Origin: Cyclobacteriaceae bacterium
GTDB taxonomy: Bacteria > Bacteroidota > Bacteroidia > Cytophagales > Cyclobacteriaceae
Length of the DNA stretch: 44,499 bases
Direction: 5' to 3'
NCBI GenBank assembly: GCA_947458475.1
Contig: CANGZP010000013.1
Location: 1 to 44,499 of the forward strand
The notes under the pieces were generated by a model, which saw only the letters and a program-made list of their open reading frames with translations, ran no database searches and was not told the DNA's origin. Below are positions 32,980 through 42,309 of this stretch, in pieces. The number at the start of each line of letters is the position of its first letter. The first letter of the stretch is position 1. A program made the translations under genes and the position numbers.

Positions 32980-33762
32980 ATGTCTGAATTTGTCAATATT
33001 CTCACCGAAGAACGACAAGGTATCCTGTACCTCACTATCAATCGAGAGGATAAACTGAACGCAATGAACCTCGCAACCTTAGCTGAGTTAAGGTCGGTTT
33101 TTGATCAAGTCATGGACAACAAAGCAATCAAGGCGGTCATCCTCACTGGAGCTGGTGAGAAGGCCTTCGTAGCTGGTGCAGACATCACCGAAATCGCCTC
33201 CCTCAATGAAGTCAATGCGCGAAAATTTGCCGAAAGCGGACAAGAAATTTTTGCAATGATCGAAAATTGCCACAAGCCAGTAATCGCCGTCACCAACGGA
33301 TATACCTTGGGCGGTGGTTGCGAATTGGCGATGGCTTGTCACATGCGTATTGCAACTGCCAATGCAAAATTTGGGCAGCCAGAAGTGAATCTTGGCATCA
33401 TCCCAGGCTATGGCGGTACCCAGCGACTTACCCTCCTAGTAGGCCGAGGCAAAGCCAATGAATTGATGATGACCGGCGACATGATCGGTGCCGAAGAAGC
33501 CAAATCTCTAGGACTCGTCAACCATGTATTTCCCACCAAGCAGGAAGCAATCTCTGGCGCGGAAGCCATCATTGAAAAAATCATGGGCAAAGCACCCCTT
33601 GCAATTGGCATGGTAGTGGATTGCGTCAATGCCGTATTTCTCGAAGAAAATGGCTACCAAACCGAAGCCAACTCTTTTGCACGCTGCGTCAAATCGGGAG
33701 ACTATAAGGAAGGCACCTCGGCATTTTTGGAGAAAAGAAAGCCTGTCTTCCGTGGAGAGTAA
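32980..33762 (+). CDS. Enoyl-CoA hydratase/isomerase (crotonase family)
   Basis: A 260-residue crotonase-fold protein. The oxyanion-hole segments are FVAGADITEIA and VTNGYTLGGGCELAMACHMR; both catalytic Glu positions of hydratases appear to be present (CELA and FGQPEVNLGIIPGYGGTQRL). These features fit hydration of trans-2-enoyl-CoA in beta-oxidation or butanoate-type metabolism, although relatives catalyse other reactions. The start at 32980 is supported by the promoter. It is the first of a long plus-strand run; the flippase gene starts 15 bases downstream. Confidence 0.93.
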   Translation: MSEFVNILTEERQGILYLTINREDKLNAMNLATLAELRSVFDQVMDNKAIKAVILTGAGEKAFVAGADITEIASLNEVNARKFAESGQEIFAMIENCHKPVIAVTNGYTLGGGCELAMACHMRIATANAKFGQPEVNLGIIPGYGGTQRLTLLVGRGKANELMMTGDMIGAEEAKSLGLVNHVFPTKQEAISGAEAIIEKIMGKAPLAIGMVVDCVNAVFLEENGYQTEANSFARCVKSGDYKEGTSAFLEKRKPVFRGE

Positions 33763-33777
33763 GTGATCCAGCAACCC

Positions 33778-35277
33778 ATGGGCACACTAAAAAAACTTGC
33801 CGGACAAACTGCCATCTATGGCCTAAGCAGCATTTTAGGGCGCTCCATCAATTTTTTACTGATCATCATCTACACCGGATACCTGAGCAAGGCGGATCTC
33901 GGTGCATTTACAGGCATCTATGCCTTGATCGGATTTTTGAATATTGTCTTTACCTATGGCATGGAAACTGCCTTTTTCCGATTTTCAACTGGAAAAAATC
34001 AGGACCCCACCAGAGTATACCACAACACCCAATCCTTATTGGTCTTGTCCAGCCTCATTTTGGGATCGGGCATTTACCTTGCAGCACCATTTTTGGCAGA
34101 AGGAATGGACTATCCAGGCCAAGCCTATTTGTTTCAGTGGACCGCCTTATTGCTAGCCTTTGACGCCGTTTTGGCAATTCCTTTTGCCAAACTCCGGCTG
34201 GAGAACAAAGCCAAAACCTTTGCAGGAGCCAAATTGATCAACATTCTCTTGAATGTCACCTTCAACCTGCTTTTACTGATTTGGATTCCTGGATGGATTC
34301 AAGGAGGTTTCCTCACCGAAGGAATTTTGGGCTACCAGTCTGATTGGGGAGTGGAATACATTCTCCTTGCCAACCTACTTGCCAATGGCTTAATCATTCC
34401 TTTTGTGTGGTGGAAGGCAGGATTTTTTTCGTTCCGACTGGAAAAAGAAATTCTCCAGCCCATGTGGACCTACTCGTTGCCCTTGCTTTTTATGGGATTG
34501 GCAGGTGTGACCAACGAATTGATATCCCGGCTACTGTTTGAGTACGTGTTGCCGGTTAATTTTTATTCTGGCCTGAGTAGCCGAGAGGCCGCAGGGATAT
34601 TTGGTGCCAATTTCAAGTTGGCCATCCTGATGAACCTGGTGATCCAAGCCTTCAAGTATGCTGCAGAACCTTTCTTTTTCCGAGAGTCCAAAGAAAAAGA
34701 TTCTCCCAAAATGTATGCACAAGTAATGCATGCCTTCATCTTGTTTTGCTCCCTACTCATGATCTTAATTTCAGTTAATCTGAACTGGATCGGGCCACTG
34801 TTCCTCAAAGGAGATGCCTATGAAATGGGATTTTCCATTGTCCCTCTGCTGCTACTCGGCTACCTTTTGCTCGGAATTTATTTCAACCTTTCCATCTGGT
34901 TTAAGCTCACTGACAAAACGAATTACAGCTTCTGGATTACCTCCTTGGGAGCGGTAGTGAGTGTGGCAGGCATCGTTTTATTGGTTCCCGTTTGGGGCTT
35001 TATGGGGGCAGCCCTAAGCACAGTAGCTTGCTACCTAGTTATGGTCGGAGTTTGTTATTTCTTTGGCCAAAAATATTACCCAATCCCCTACCAAACGAAC
35101 CGGGGCTTAGGATACCTAATCCTAGCTTTTGCTTTAAGCTATAGTGGATATTTTCTTGAAACAGGACTAGCTAGCTTAGATTTTATCCTTAAAAATTCAG
35201 GCGCTCTACTTTTTTTCGCAGCAGTCTTTTTTCTGGAGCGTAAGTTTGTTCGATCCCTTATTGCCAAGAAATCCTAG
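33778..35277 (+). CDS. Polysaccharide biosynthesis protein / lipid-linked oligosaccharide flippase (MATE/MOP superfamily)
   Basis: A 499-residue integral membrane protein with about 14 hydrophobic segments, beginning LKKLAGQTAIYGLSSILGRSINFLL, typical of Wzx/MurJ-like MOP flippases. The ATG at 33778 is preferred to a GTG at 33763. The family moves undecaprenyl-linked sugars across the inner membrane. Bacteroidota usually carry such a gene in this neighbourhood with no polysaccharide cluster, so it may handle peptidoglycan lipid II or another envelope glycan; this is inference. Followed after 35 bases by the TPR gene. Confidence 0.9.
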   Translation: MGTLKKLAGQTAIYGLSSILGRSINFLLIIIYTGYLSKADLGAFTGIYALIGFLNIVFTYGMETAFFRFSTGKNQDPTRVYHNTQSLLVLSSLILGSGIYLAAPFLAEGMDYPGQAYLFQWTALLLAFDAVLAIPFAKLRLENKAKTFAGAKLINILLNVTFNLLLLIWIPGWIQGGFLTEGILGYQSDWGVEYILLANLLANGLIIPFVWWKAGFFSFRLEKEILQPMWTYSLPLLFMGLAGVTNELISRLLFEYVLPVNFYSGLSSREAAGIFGANFKLAILMNLVIQAFKYAAEPFFFRESKEKDSPKMYAQVMHAFILFCSLLMILISVNLNWIGPLFLKGDAYEMGFSIVPLLLLGYLLLGIYFNLSIWFKLTDKTNYSFWITSLGAVVSVAGIVLLVPVWGFMGAALSTVACYLVMVGVCYFFGQKYYPIPYQTNRGLGYLILAFALSYSGYFLETGLASLDFILKNSGALLFFAAVFFLERKFVRSLIAKKS

Positions 35278-35315
35278 TTTACCTCAGCAGCCCCGCCTTT
35301 TCTTCAGTCAAATTG

Positions 35316-37091
35316 ATGAAAAGGCACTATGTTTGCAGGGTTGATTTGAAATTTCCTTCTTCAGTGAGAGTTACTCCCATTTTTCTGCTGCTTTGCCTTA
35401 TTTTCCTGAGTCCGATAGCTGGATTTACACAAAACTCTTTGTCCAAAAAAGAAGTCAAAGCACAAGAATTAGCTGCAAATGCAAGCCGCTTTTTTATTGA
35501 AGGAGAAAAGGCATTGGCGCTTGGAGACCTGGAAAAGGCATTTCGATATTTAGAAAAAGCGAGTGAATTTGCTCCTGAAGAGCCTGCCATTTCCTACAAA
35601 CTCGCAGAAGTCCTGCTCAAAAACAGTCAAGCCGAAAAAGCACTTTCGTATGCCTTGAAAGCAGCCGCGGGAGATCCTGAAAATCTTTACTACGTGCTTC
35701 TGGTTGCGGAAATCTATTCCAATTTAAAGCAGCCCTTATTAGCGGCAACTTTACTGGAAAAATTGACTACTGGATCTACCAAAAACCAGCAGTACAACTT
35801 AGAGTTGGCATCGATTTACTTGAATGCCAATGAATTTGACAAAGCCCTCGTGGCTTTGGATCGTGCTGAAGCCTATTATGGCGTCCGAGAAGCCTTCACG
35901 TTCCAGAAGCAACGCATTTACCTACGAAAAGACCAGCTCGGCAAAGCAGTTGAAGAGGGTGAAAAATTAATCGCCTCCTTCCCGGGTAATCCAACTTACG
36001 TGCTCGCGCTGGTGGAGATTTTGTACAACAACGCCAAGTTGGATCAAGCCATACAGTTGGTCCAGACAGAAATCGCCAAATATCCAAATCAGCCAGAACT
36101 TCAGCTGGCAGCTTACACCCTTTACCAAGAAAAGGGGCAAATCGCACAAGCCAACTCCTTCCTATTGGAGGCAATCGCTAGTCCAGACTTAGCAGCACCC
36201 TCCAAGGCCTCAGCATTTCAAGGACTCTTGCAGGAATTGAAAACAGCGGAGCGAGACAAGTTGCTCGACAAATTGGAAGTTCTTTTGAAGGACTTGCATG
36301 GCGAAGACCCAACCGTTTTGGAAGCAATTGGCAATCGAAGGAAATCCGAAAATAAGTTAGGGGAAGCGCTTGTACTGTACAAGAAGTCGATAGCCCTTCA
36401 ACCCAAAAATGAAAAGTTGTTGGAAGAAGTGATTGTCAACTCTTTTGAAGCAGGAGACAATTACGAGGAAGTGGCTCGATACACAAGCATCGCCATAGAT
36501 GAGTTTCCAGAGAGTGCTGAGTTTTGGTTTTATGAAGGCGTAATCCTTTCGGGACAAAAGAAAGATTCCTTGGCGATTCAAGCACTTGAAACCGCCCTAC
36601 GTTTGAACGAAGGAAAAAATCCGCAATTGGCGCAGGTCGCTTTCAGCACGTTGGGCAATAGCCAATACCAATTGGGCGATCAAGCTGCTGCATTTCAAAA
36701 TTTTGAGAAGGCCTTGGCACTCAATCCAACAGATGAGCAGGTCTTGAATAATTATGCTTATTTCTTGGCTATCGCGGGGCAAGAATTGGAAAAAGCCCTG
36801 GACATGGCGCAGCGTGTGGTAAAAAAACATCCTAAAAACGCAACCTACCTGGACACCTTGGCTTGGGTTTTGTATCAGTTAAAAAGGTATTCGGAGGCAG
36901 CAATTCACCAAGCTGAAGCGATCAAAATCGAAAAGGCGCCAAGTGGAGTACTCATGGAGCATTATGGGGATATTTTGTATCGATTAGGCAAAGTAGAAGA
37001 AGCTGTGGGATGGTGGAAAAAAGCAAAGGAAAGTCCCGAAGGATCCGAAACGCTTGCTCAAAAAATTAAAGATCAACGAATCCATGACTAA
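35316..37091 (+). CDS. Secreted/periplasmic TPR-repeat protein
   Basis: A protein of about 590 residues with an N-terminal signal-like hydrophobic segment (IFLLLCLIFLSPIAGF then TQNS). The start is uncertain: the ATG at 35316 leaves a rather long basic stretch before the hydrophobic core, whereas a GTG at 35364 (VRVTPIFLLL) would give a compact signal peptide. The mature part is almost wholly tetratricopeptide repeats, about a dozen, for example ALGDLEKAFRYLEKASEFAP near the start and LGDQAAAFQNFEKALALNP near the end. TPR proteins are scaffolds; the partner is unknown. Its last 8 bases overlap the DUF4292 ATG. Confidence 0.88.
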   Translation: MKRHYVCRVDLKFPSSVRVTPIFLLLCLIFLSPIAGFTQNSLSKKEVKAQELAANASRFFIEGEKALALGDLEKAFRYLEKASEFAPEEPAISYKLAEVLLKNSQAEKALSYALKAAAGDPENLYYVLLVAEIYSNLKQPLLAATLLEKLTTGSTKNQQYNLELASIYLNANEFDKALVALDRAEAYYGVREAFTFQKQRIYLRKDQLGKAVEEGEKLIASFPGNPTYVLALVEILYNNAKLDQAIQLVQTEIAKYPNQPELQLAAYTLYQEKGQIAQANSFLLEAIASPDLAAPSKASAFQGLLQELKTAERDKLLDKLEVLLKDLHGEDPTVLEAIGNRRKSENKLGEALVLYKKSIALQPKNEKLLEEVIVNSFEAGDNYEEVARYTSIAIDEFPESAEFWFYEGVILSGQKKDSLAIQALETALRLNEGKNPQLAQVAFSTLGNSQYQLGDQAAAFQNFEKALALNPTDEQVLNNYAYFLAIAGQELEKALDMAQRVVKKHPKNATYLDTLAWVLYQLKRYSEAAIHQAEAIKIEKAPSGVLMEHYGDILYRLGKVEEAVGWWKKAKESPEGSETLAQKIKDQRIHD

Positions 37092-37821
37092 AATCCAAAT
37101 CCTTGCAGCCCTAGTGGTTCTCGTATTGAATTGGAGTTGTGCCACAAAAACCACGCTTTTTGAGGGCGATCAGGCCATGGAGTCTTTTGTACCGAATACG
37201 ACTCAATTTGGGTACTTGCAAGCCAAGGCGAAAATAGTCCTCGAGGAAGATTCTGGTAAAATCACGCGTGGAACGCTTCAGCTGCGTGCAAAAAAAGATA
37301 GCTTAATTTGGTTTTCACTTTCTCCAGGCCTAGGCATGGAAGCAATTCGTGGTTTACTCAGCCAGGAAAAAATCCAAATTCAAGACCGACTAGGAAAACA
37401 GGATGTCAACATGACTTATCCAGATTTTGAAAAACGATTTGGAATCAAATTATCGTTGCAGTTATTTCAAAATCTTCTTTGGGGCGACATTCCCTATCCG
37501 GCTAGTTATGAAGATCGGTTGCTGCGGGTCGGGAAAAAGTTTGAGTTAACGCAAGTCCGTGATAAAGTTCGTTATTTTAGCAAGGTCGATACCCGTCACG
37601 GAAAGGTTACGGAATTGTCGAGCGCCGCTATTTCGGGTAATGGTTCAATACTCGCCAGTTTCCCTAAGTTTCAAAACATCCAATCACAAGTATTCCCTGC
37701 GGAGGCCTTGGTAAAAGTAGCTTTAGAAGAGCCTTTGGGTTCGCAAAATTTTAGAATTTACATCAATTGGACTTCCTTGGACCCTCAAGCAAGCCCATTA
37801 ACCTTTCCCTTCCGATTTTAG
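37084..37821 (+). CDS. DUF4292 lipoprotein
   Basis: The ATG at 37084 overlaps the TPR stop (ATGACTAA), so the two are coupled. The 245-residue product has a lipoprotein signal ending at Cys19 (VLNWSCATKT), followed by the DUF4292 domain (RGTLQLRAKKDSLIWFSLSPGLGMEAIRGL, LQLFQNLLWGDIP). The structure recalls LolA/LolB-like lipid-binding beta-sheets, and a role in outer-membrane lipoprotein or lipid handling is inference only. EnvC-like starts 5 bases after the stop. Confidence 0.88.
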   Translation: MTKIQILAALVVLVLNWSCATKTTLFEGDQAMESFVPNTTQFGYLQAKAKIVLEEDSGKITRGTLQLRAKKDSLIWFSLSPGLGMEAIRGLLSQEKIQIQDRLGKQDVNMTYPDFEKRFGIKLSLQLFQNLLWGDIPYPASYEDRLLRVGKKFELTQVRDKVRYFSKVDTRHGKVTELSSAAISGNGSILASFPKFQNIQSQVFPAEALVKVALEEPLGSQNFRIYINWTSLDPQASPLTFPFRF

Positions 37822-37826
37822 TAGTT

Positions 37827-39065
37827 ATGAAAAGATTGGCCTTTCTATTTTTCTTCTTTGTTCTGGTTGGGGTTGACTCCACTGCCTATGCCCAAACCAA
37901 AAAATCTAGGGAGCAATTGGAGAAAGATAAATTAGAAATACAGAGCCGATTAAAAGAGTTTGATGCCATTCTAAAGCAAACCACAGCTACCAAAAAAACA
38001 TCATTAGGCCAACTAAACGCGATTACTAGCCAATTTCAAAGTCAAAATCGCTTGGTCAACACCTTGGATAGGGAAGTCAATTTACTTTCAACTAACATCC
38101 TTGAAATTGAGAACGAAATTGCCAGTTTGGAGAAGCAACTGATTGACTTGAAGGCAGAGTATTCGCGAATGATTTACAATTCCTCCAAACTGAATAGAGG
38201 CCTTTCAATTGTCGCATTTGTATTTAGCTCCAGCAACTTTAACCAGCTCTACATGCGGTTGAAATACCTCAAGCAGTACACTGAAAGTAGAAAGAAGCAG
38301 GCGGAGCAGATTGAAAAATTATCCAATGAACTAGCCAATCAACGCATCCAATTGGATGAAAGAAAAGTAGATAAGGAGAAAGTATTGGTAGAGGAAAAGA
38401 CAGAGAAAGAAAAGCTGGAGGCGATGCGCAAGGAGAAGCAAGGCATGGTCAATACGCTATCCAAAAAAGAACGGGATATCCAAAAGCAGATTGCTGCTAC
38501 TAAAAAGCAACAGGAGCAGCTGAATCGAATGATCAAAGCCGCCATTGAAGCTGAAATTCGGGCTGCAGAAACCGCCTCCAAAAAGGAAAATAGCACCAGT
38601 ACCAAAAAAGCAGGAACCAGCATGCCCATGACTCCAGAGGCTGCGGCACTTTCAAGCTCTTTTGCAGGCAACAAGGGAAGACTACCTTGGCCAGTAGAAA
38701 CAGGAATTATCTCCCAAGGATATGGCACCTATCCCCACCCTACTTTAAAGGGCATTGTGGAGGAAAATGATGGCATTGATATTCGTACCCAACCCAACTC
38801 CAACGTGCGTGCAGTATTTGACGGGGTAGTTTCCAAAATCACCAGTATCCCGGGATATGGCAACACCTTGATTATCAAACACGGAGAGTATTTTACCTTG
38901 TACAGCCGACTGAAGTCAATTTCTGTCACCACCGGCCAGACCATCAAAGCGAAGACGGTCATCGGACAAGTTGCTACAAATGCTGAAGGCGAAGCGGTAG
39001 TTCATTTCCAAACTTGGAAAGGACTGCAAATCATGGACCCTGCAACCTGGATTAGCGCCAAATAG
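37827..39065 (+). CDS. EnvC-like murein hydrolase activator (coiled coil plus degenerate M23/LytM)
   Basis: A 412-residue protein from the ATG at 37827, which opens a signal peptide (MKRLAFLFFFFVLVGVDSTA, cleavage near AYAQ). A long coiled coil (about 30-270) precedes the LytM/M23 domain (about 305-410). Both metal motifs are altered: ENDGIDI takes the place of HxGxD-type and VVHFQ lacks the first His of HxH. That is the pattern of EnvC/NlpD activators, which stimulate amidases instead of cutting peptidoglycan. The gene follows the DUF4292 lipoprotein gene. No amidase gene is visible in the window. Confidence 0.88.
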   Translation: MKRLAFLFFFFVLVGVDSTAYAQTKKSREQLEKDKLEIQSRLKEFDAILKQTTATKKTSLGQLNAITSQFQSQNRLVNTLDREVNLLSTNILEIENEIASLEKQLIDLKAEYSRMIYNSSKLNRGLSIVAFVFSSSNFNQLYMRLKYLKQYTESRKKQAEQIEKLSNELANQRIQLDERKVDKEKVLVEEKTEKEKLEAMRKEKQGMVNTLSKKERDIQKQIAATKKQQEQLNRMIKAAIEAEIRAAETASKKENSTSTKKAGTSMPMTPEAAALSSSFAGNKGRLPWPVETGIISQGYGTYPHPTLKGIVEENDGIDIRTQPNSNVRAVFDGVVSKITSIPGYGNTLIIKHGEYFTLYSRLKSISVTTGQTIKAKTVIGQVATNAEGEAVVHFQTWKGLQIMDPATWISAK

Positions 39066-39116
39066 GTTAAATATTCTTACATTCATAAAAAAGATATGTA
39101 AGTAGACTTGATCTAC

Positions 39117-39146
39117 TTGGGTAAGCGATCTATACTTGTATCTTTG
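39117..39146 (+). promoter_or_regulatory. Promoter of tatA
   Basis: TTG (39117-39119), 19 bases, then TATCTTTG (39139-39146) is a perfect Bacteroidota pair; the ATG is 27 bases further. A dyad AAGTAGA-N5-TCTACTT (39100-39118) overlaps the TTG and may be an operator or part of the preceding gene's 3' hairpin. Confidence 0.7.
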
Positions 39147-39173
39147 TAATTGTATCTTTAAACGCACAGCATT

Positions 39174-39371
39174 ATGACTACTTTAGGTTTTCTTCAAAAT
39201 ATTGGTGGAGGTTCATTAATCCTTATCATTCTTGTAATTCTCCTGTTGTTTGGTGCAAAAAGAATCCCGGAACTTGCTCGTGGATTGGGTCGTGGAATCC
39301 GTGAATTCAAAGACGCCACCAAGGACATCCAAAATGACCTTGAAGAAGGCATGAAGGATAAGAAAAAGTAA
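39174..39371 (+). CDS. tatA: Sec-independent protein translocase TatA/TatE
   Basis: A 65-residue protein with one N-terminal membrane helix (ILIILVILLLFGAKRIPEL), the FGAKRIPELARGLGRGIREFK amphipathic helix and a charged tail, all typical of TatA. It builds the pore of the Tat system, which exports folded proteins; the Dabb protein at 5.9 kb carries a Tat-like signal. No tatC is in this window. It has its own promoter and is followed after 15 bases by gatA. Confidence 0.95.
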   Translation: MTTLGFLQNIGGGSLILIILVILLLFGAKRIPELARGLGRGIREFKDATKDIQNDLEEGMKDKKK

Positions 39372-39386
39372 TTCAGTCCCATTCTT

Positions 39387-40817
39387 TTGGAAAAGTATCG
39401 TTCCTTCGACGAAATCCAGTTTGCCTTGAAGAAAGGAGAAAGCGATTGTCGATCGATTGTAAACTATTACCTACAAAATATTCAGACGAAGGCGCACCTC
39501 AACGCCTTCGTCGAAGTTTATGCCCATTCCGCAATGGAACAGGCAGCCAAAGTAGACCAAAAACTCACCACAGGTAGCGGCGGTAAACTTGCCGGCATGG
39601 TCATCGGAATCAAGGATGTGCTCAATCACGAAGGCCATCCTGCTACTGCTGGGTCCAAGATCCTAAATGGCTACATCTCCCAACACACCGCTACTGCAGT
39701 TCAGCGACTGATCGATGAAGACGCCATCGTTATTGGTCGACTAAATTGCGATGAATTTGGCATGGGCAGCTCTAATGAGCACAGTGTCTATGGAAAAGTA
39801 TTTCAAGAACTAGATCCTTCCCGTGTTCCAGGCGGATCTTCAGGAGGGTCGGCCGTAGCAGTTCAAGCCAACTTGTGTACCGTATCCTTGGGATCGGATA
39901 CGGGAGGCTCGGTACGTCAGCCAGCAGCCTTTACCGGGATTGTGGGCATGAAACCCACCTATTCGCGCGTTTCCCGCTGGGGACTCATTGCTTATGCCTC
40001 CTCCTTCGATACCATCGGTGTTTTTTCATCTACCCTAAAGGACAATGCCTTGGTTCTCGAAGTCATGGCAGGCTATGATGAGAAAGACAGCACCTCTTCA
40101 AGGGTTGCGGTTCCTCACTACAGCACCCTTGAATTAAAAAAAGGGCCTCTGAAAATTGCCGTATTGAAGGAAGCCTTGCATGCTCCTACCTTGCAGGCAG
40201 AGATCAAACGCAATACCTTGGAGGTAATCGAAAAATTAAAATACGAGGGACATGCCGTTCAAGAAGTGGACTTCCCCCTTTTGAACTATGTGCTCCCCAC
40301 CTATTACATCTTGACTACTGCGGAAGCCAGTGCAAATTTAGCTCGATTTGATGGAGTGAAATACGGCTATCGGGCACTTCATGCCCAAAACCTAGAGCAG
40401 CTGTACAAGGATAGCCGCAGTGTGGGATTTGGAGAAGAGGTCAAGCGAAGAATCATGCTTGGAACCTTCGTGCTTTCTGCCAGCTACCACGATGCCTATT
40501 TCACTAAGGCTCAAAAGGTTCGCAGGATAATTAAAGAAGTGACAGAAAAATTATTGACTGATTTTGACTATCTTTTGCTCCCAACTACTCCAACTACAGC
40601 ATTCAAATTTGGGGAGCATGGGGATGACCCAGTATCGATGTATTTAGAAGATTTGTTTACCGTACAGGCGGCCGTGTCTGGCGTTCCGGCCCTATCCATT
40701 CCCAACGGGAAGGATGATTCAGGAATGCCCATCGGGCTTCAGGTGATTGCAAATTCCTTTAAAGAAGCGGAATTGTATGCCTTTAGCCAGTATTTAAGTA
40801 CCTTGACTTTAAATTAA
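39387..40817 (+). CDS. gatA: Aspartyl/glutamyl-tRNA(Asn/Gln) amidotransferase subunit A
   Basis: A 476-residue amidase-signature protein supplies ammonia to GatB to convert mischarged Glu-tRNA(Gln). The Ser-cisSer-Lys triad is intact: Lys76 in VIGIKDVL, Ser151 in GGSSGGSA and Ser175 in SDTGGSVRQ, with the spacing of known GatA. The start must be TTG at 39387 (MEKYRSFDEIQ), 15 bases after tatA, as no ATG lies at the expected place. gatB and gatC are not in the window. Confidence 0.95.
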   Translation: MEKYRSFDEIQFALKKGESDCRSIVNYYLQNIQTKAHLNAFVEVYAHSAMEQAAKVDQKLTTGSGGKLAGMVIGIKDVLNHEGHPATAGSKILNGYISQHTATAVQRLIDEDAIVIGRLNCDEFGMGSSNEHSVYGKVFQELDPSRVPGGSSGGSAVAVQANLCTVSLGSDTGGSVRQPAAFTGIVGMKPTYSRVSRWGLIAYASSFDTIGVFSSTLKDNALVLEVMAGYDEKDSTSSRVAVPHYSTLELKKGPLKIAVLKEALHAPTLQAEIKRNTLEVIEKLKYEGHAVQEVDFPLLNYVLPTYYILTTAEASANLARFDGVKYGYRALHAQNLEQLYKDSRSVGFGEEVKRRIMLGTFVLSASYHDAYFTKAQKVRRIIKEVTEKLLTDFDYLLLPTTPTTAFKFGEHGDDPVSMYLEDLFTVQAAVSGVPALSIPNGKDDSGMPIGLQVIANSFKEAELYAFSQYLSTLTLN

Positions 40818-40825
40818 GCAGTGTG

Positions 40826-42220
40826 ATGAAGAACCTAATTTTGAGAGTTTTTGTGATTGGAATCGCTTGCTTTCCTTTTTTGAATTCGAATGCTTTTTCA
40901 CAAGAGAGCAGACTCTCCAATTCAGGTCAGCTCGATGTGGTCATACCCAACTATCATTACGAATATGTTCCTGACTTTACCTACGAAGAAGTAGCCGGTC
41001 GAATTCAGAAGATGGAATTGGAGATGGACTTCGAATTGAATGAGCGCGTATTTTCTTTCATTCAATACTTCACGGTTCGAAATCGTGAATACATCAAAAT
41101 GGTTTTGGCTCGGAAAGAGCAGTATTTCCCCATGTATGAAGAAATCCTAAAAAATCATGGAATGCCTTCGGAAATCCAGTTTCTCTCGATTGTGGAATCG
41201 GGTCTAGACCCTAAAATCAAGTCTCCTGTGGGCGCAATGGGCTTGTGGCAGTTTATGCCTGCCACTGGGCGAGAATATGGCATGCTGGTGAATCCAGATA
41301 TCGATGACCGAATGGATCCCGAGCAATCTACAGAAGGCGCTGCAAAATACCTTAAAGCACTATACAGGATGTTTGGCAACTGGGAAGTAGCCCTTGCTGC
41401 CTACAATTGTGGCCCGGGAAATGTGCGGAAAGCAATTCGAAAATCAGGAGGAAAAACCACTTTTTGGGGGATTTATGATCACCTACCCAAAGAAACTCGT
41501 AGCTATGTACCCCAGTTTCAAGCCATGCTCTACATCCTCAACCACCTAGAAGAGCACAACTTGCATTTGGAGGAACCAAGCTATCCCATGGAGTATGAAC
41601 AGATCCGTTTTGATAAATCATTTCATCTCAAAACTTTAGCCTCCCTTACGGCGATTTGTTTGAAGGATTTAGAGAAACTAAACCCTTCCATCAAACTAGG
41701 CAAGATCCCCGAATCGCACCGTTCCATGGCTGTTCGGATTCCCACATCCAAAGCTTTTTTCATCAAAGATAACTTGGCTTGGATAGGTGACTCCTTGTCC
41801 AAAACATCGCCAATTCTATTGGCTTCAAGCAACCAGCCAGAAATAAGCACAGGAACTACTAATTCAGCGCAGGGTTCGGCAAGACTAGTCTACAAAGTGA
41901 AGTCTGGAGATGCCCTTGGCGCGATCGCTTCTCGTCATGGAGTGACCCTGACACAAATAAAGCAATGGAATAAACTCAGCTCAAATGTAATCAAGGTGGG
42001 ACAGACTCTTGTGATCCACGCCAATATTGAACCTTCATCAACCAAAACCATCGCGCTCAATTCAACCAATTCGAGTCCCTCAAAAACCTACACTGTACGG
42101 CCTGGAGATTCCTTGTGGGTGATTTCACAAAAGCACCAGCTGAGCATTGAACAAATAAAGCGGTTGAATAACCTGAATTCAACCCAAATCAAGCCTGGTC
42201 AGCGCTTAATTGTGGGTTAA
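40826..42220 (+). CDS. MltD-like membrane-bound/periplasmic lytic transglycosylase with two LysM domains
   Basis: A 464-residue protein from the ATG at 40826 (the codon before is GTG), with a signal peptide (MKNLILRVFVIGIACFPFL, NSNAFSQ). The SLT catalytic domain (about 100-245) shows Glu124 in SIVESGLDP, GAMGLWQFMPATGREYGM and YNCGPGNVRKAI. Two LysM modules follow (about 352-395, KVKSGDALGAIASRHG; about 420-464, YTVRPGDSLWVISQKH). Such enzymes cleave peptidoglycan glycan strands, making anhydromuropeptides. It starts 8 bases after gatA. Confidence 0.93.
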   Translation: MKNLILRVFVIGIACFPFLNSNAFSQESRLSNSGQLDVVIPNYHYEYVPDFTYEEVAGRIQKMELEMDFELNERVFSFIQYFTVRNREYIKMVLARKEQYFPMYEEILKNHGMPSEIQFLSIVESGLDPKIKSPVGAMGLWQFMPATGREYGMLVNPDIDDRMDPEQSTEGAAKYLKALYRMFGNWEVALAAYNCGPGNVRKAIRKSGGKTTFWGIYDHLPKETRSYVPQFQAMLYILNHLEEHNLHLEEPSYPMEYEQIRFDKSFHLKTLASLTAICLKDLEKLNPSIKLGKIPESHRSMAVRIPTSKAFFIKDNLAWIGDSLSKTSPILLASSNQPEISTGTTNSAQGSARLVYKVKSGDALGAIASRHGVTLTQIKQWNKLSSNVIKVGQTLVIHANIEPSSTKTIALNSTNSSPSKTYTVRPGDSLWVISQKHQLSIEQIKRLNNLNSTQIKPGQRLIVG

Positions 42221-42309
42221 AGAAGCCATTCGATTCATTAATTTTTGAATAATTCGAAGCTGAAAAAGCAAAAAACCTTTTTATACTTCCTCTAGAAACC
42301 ATCCTTCCT

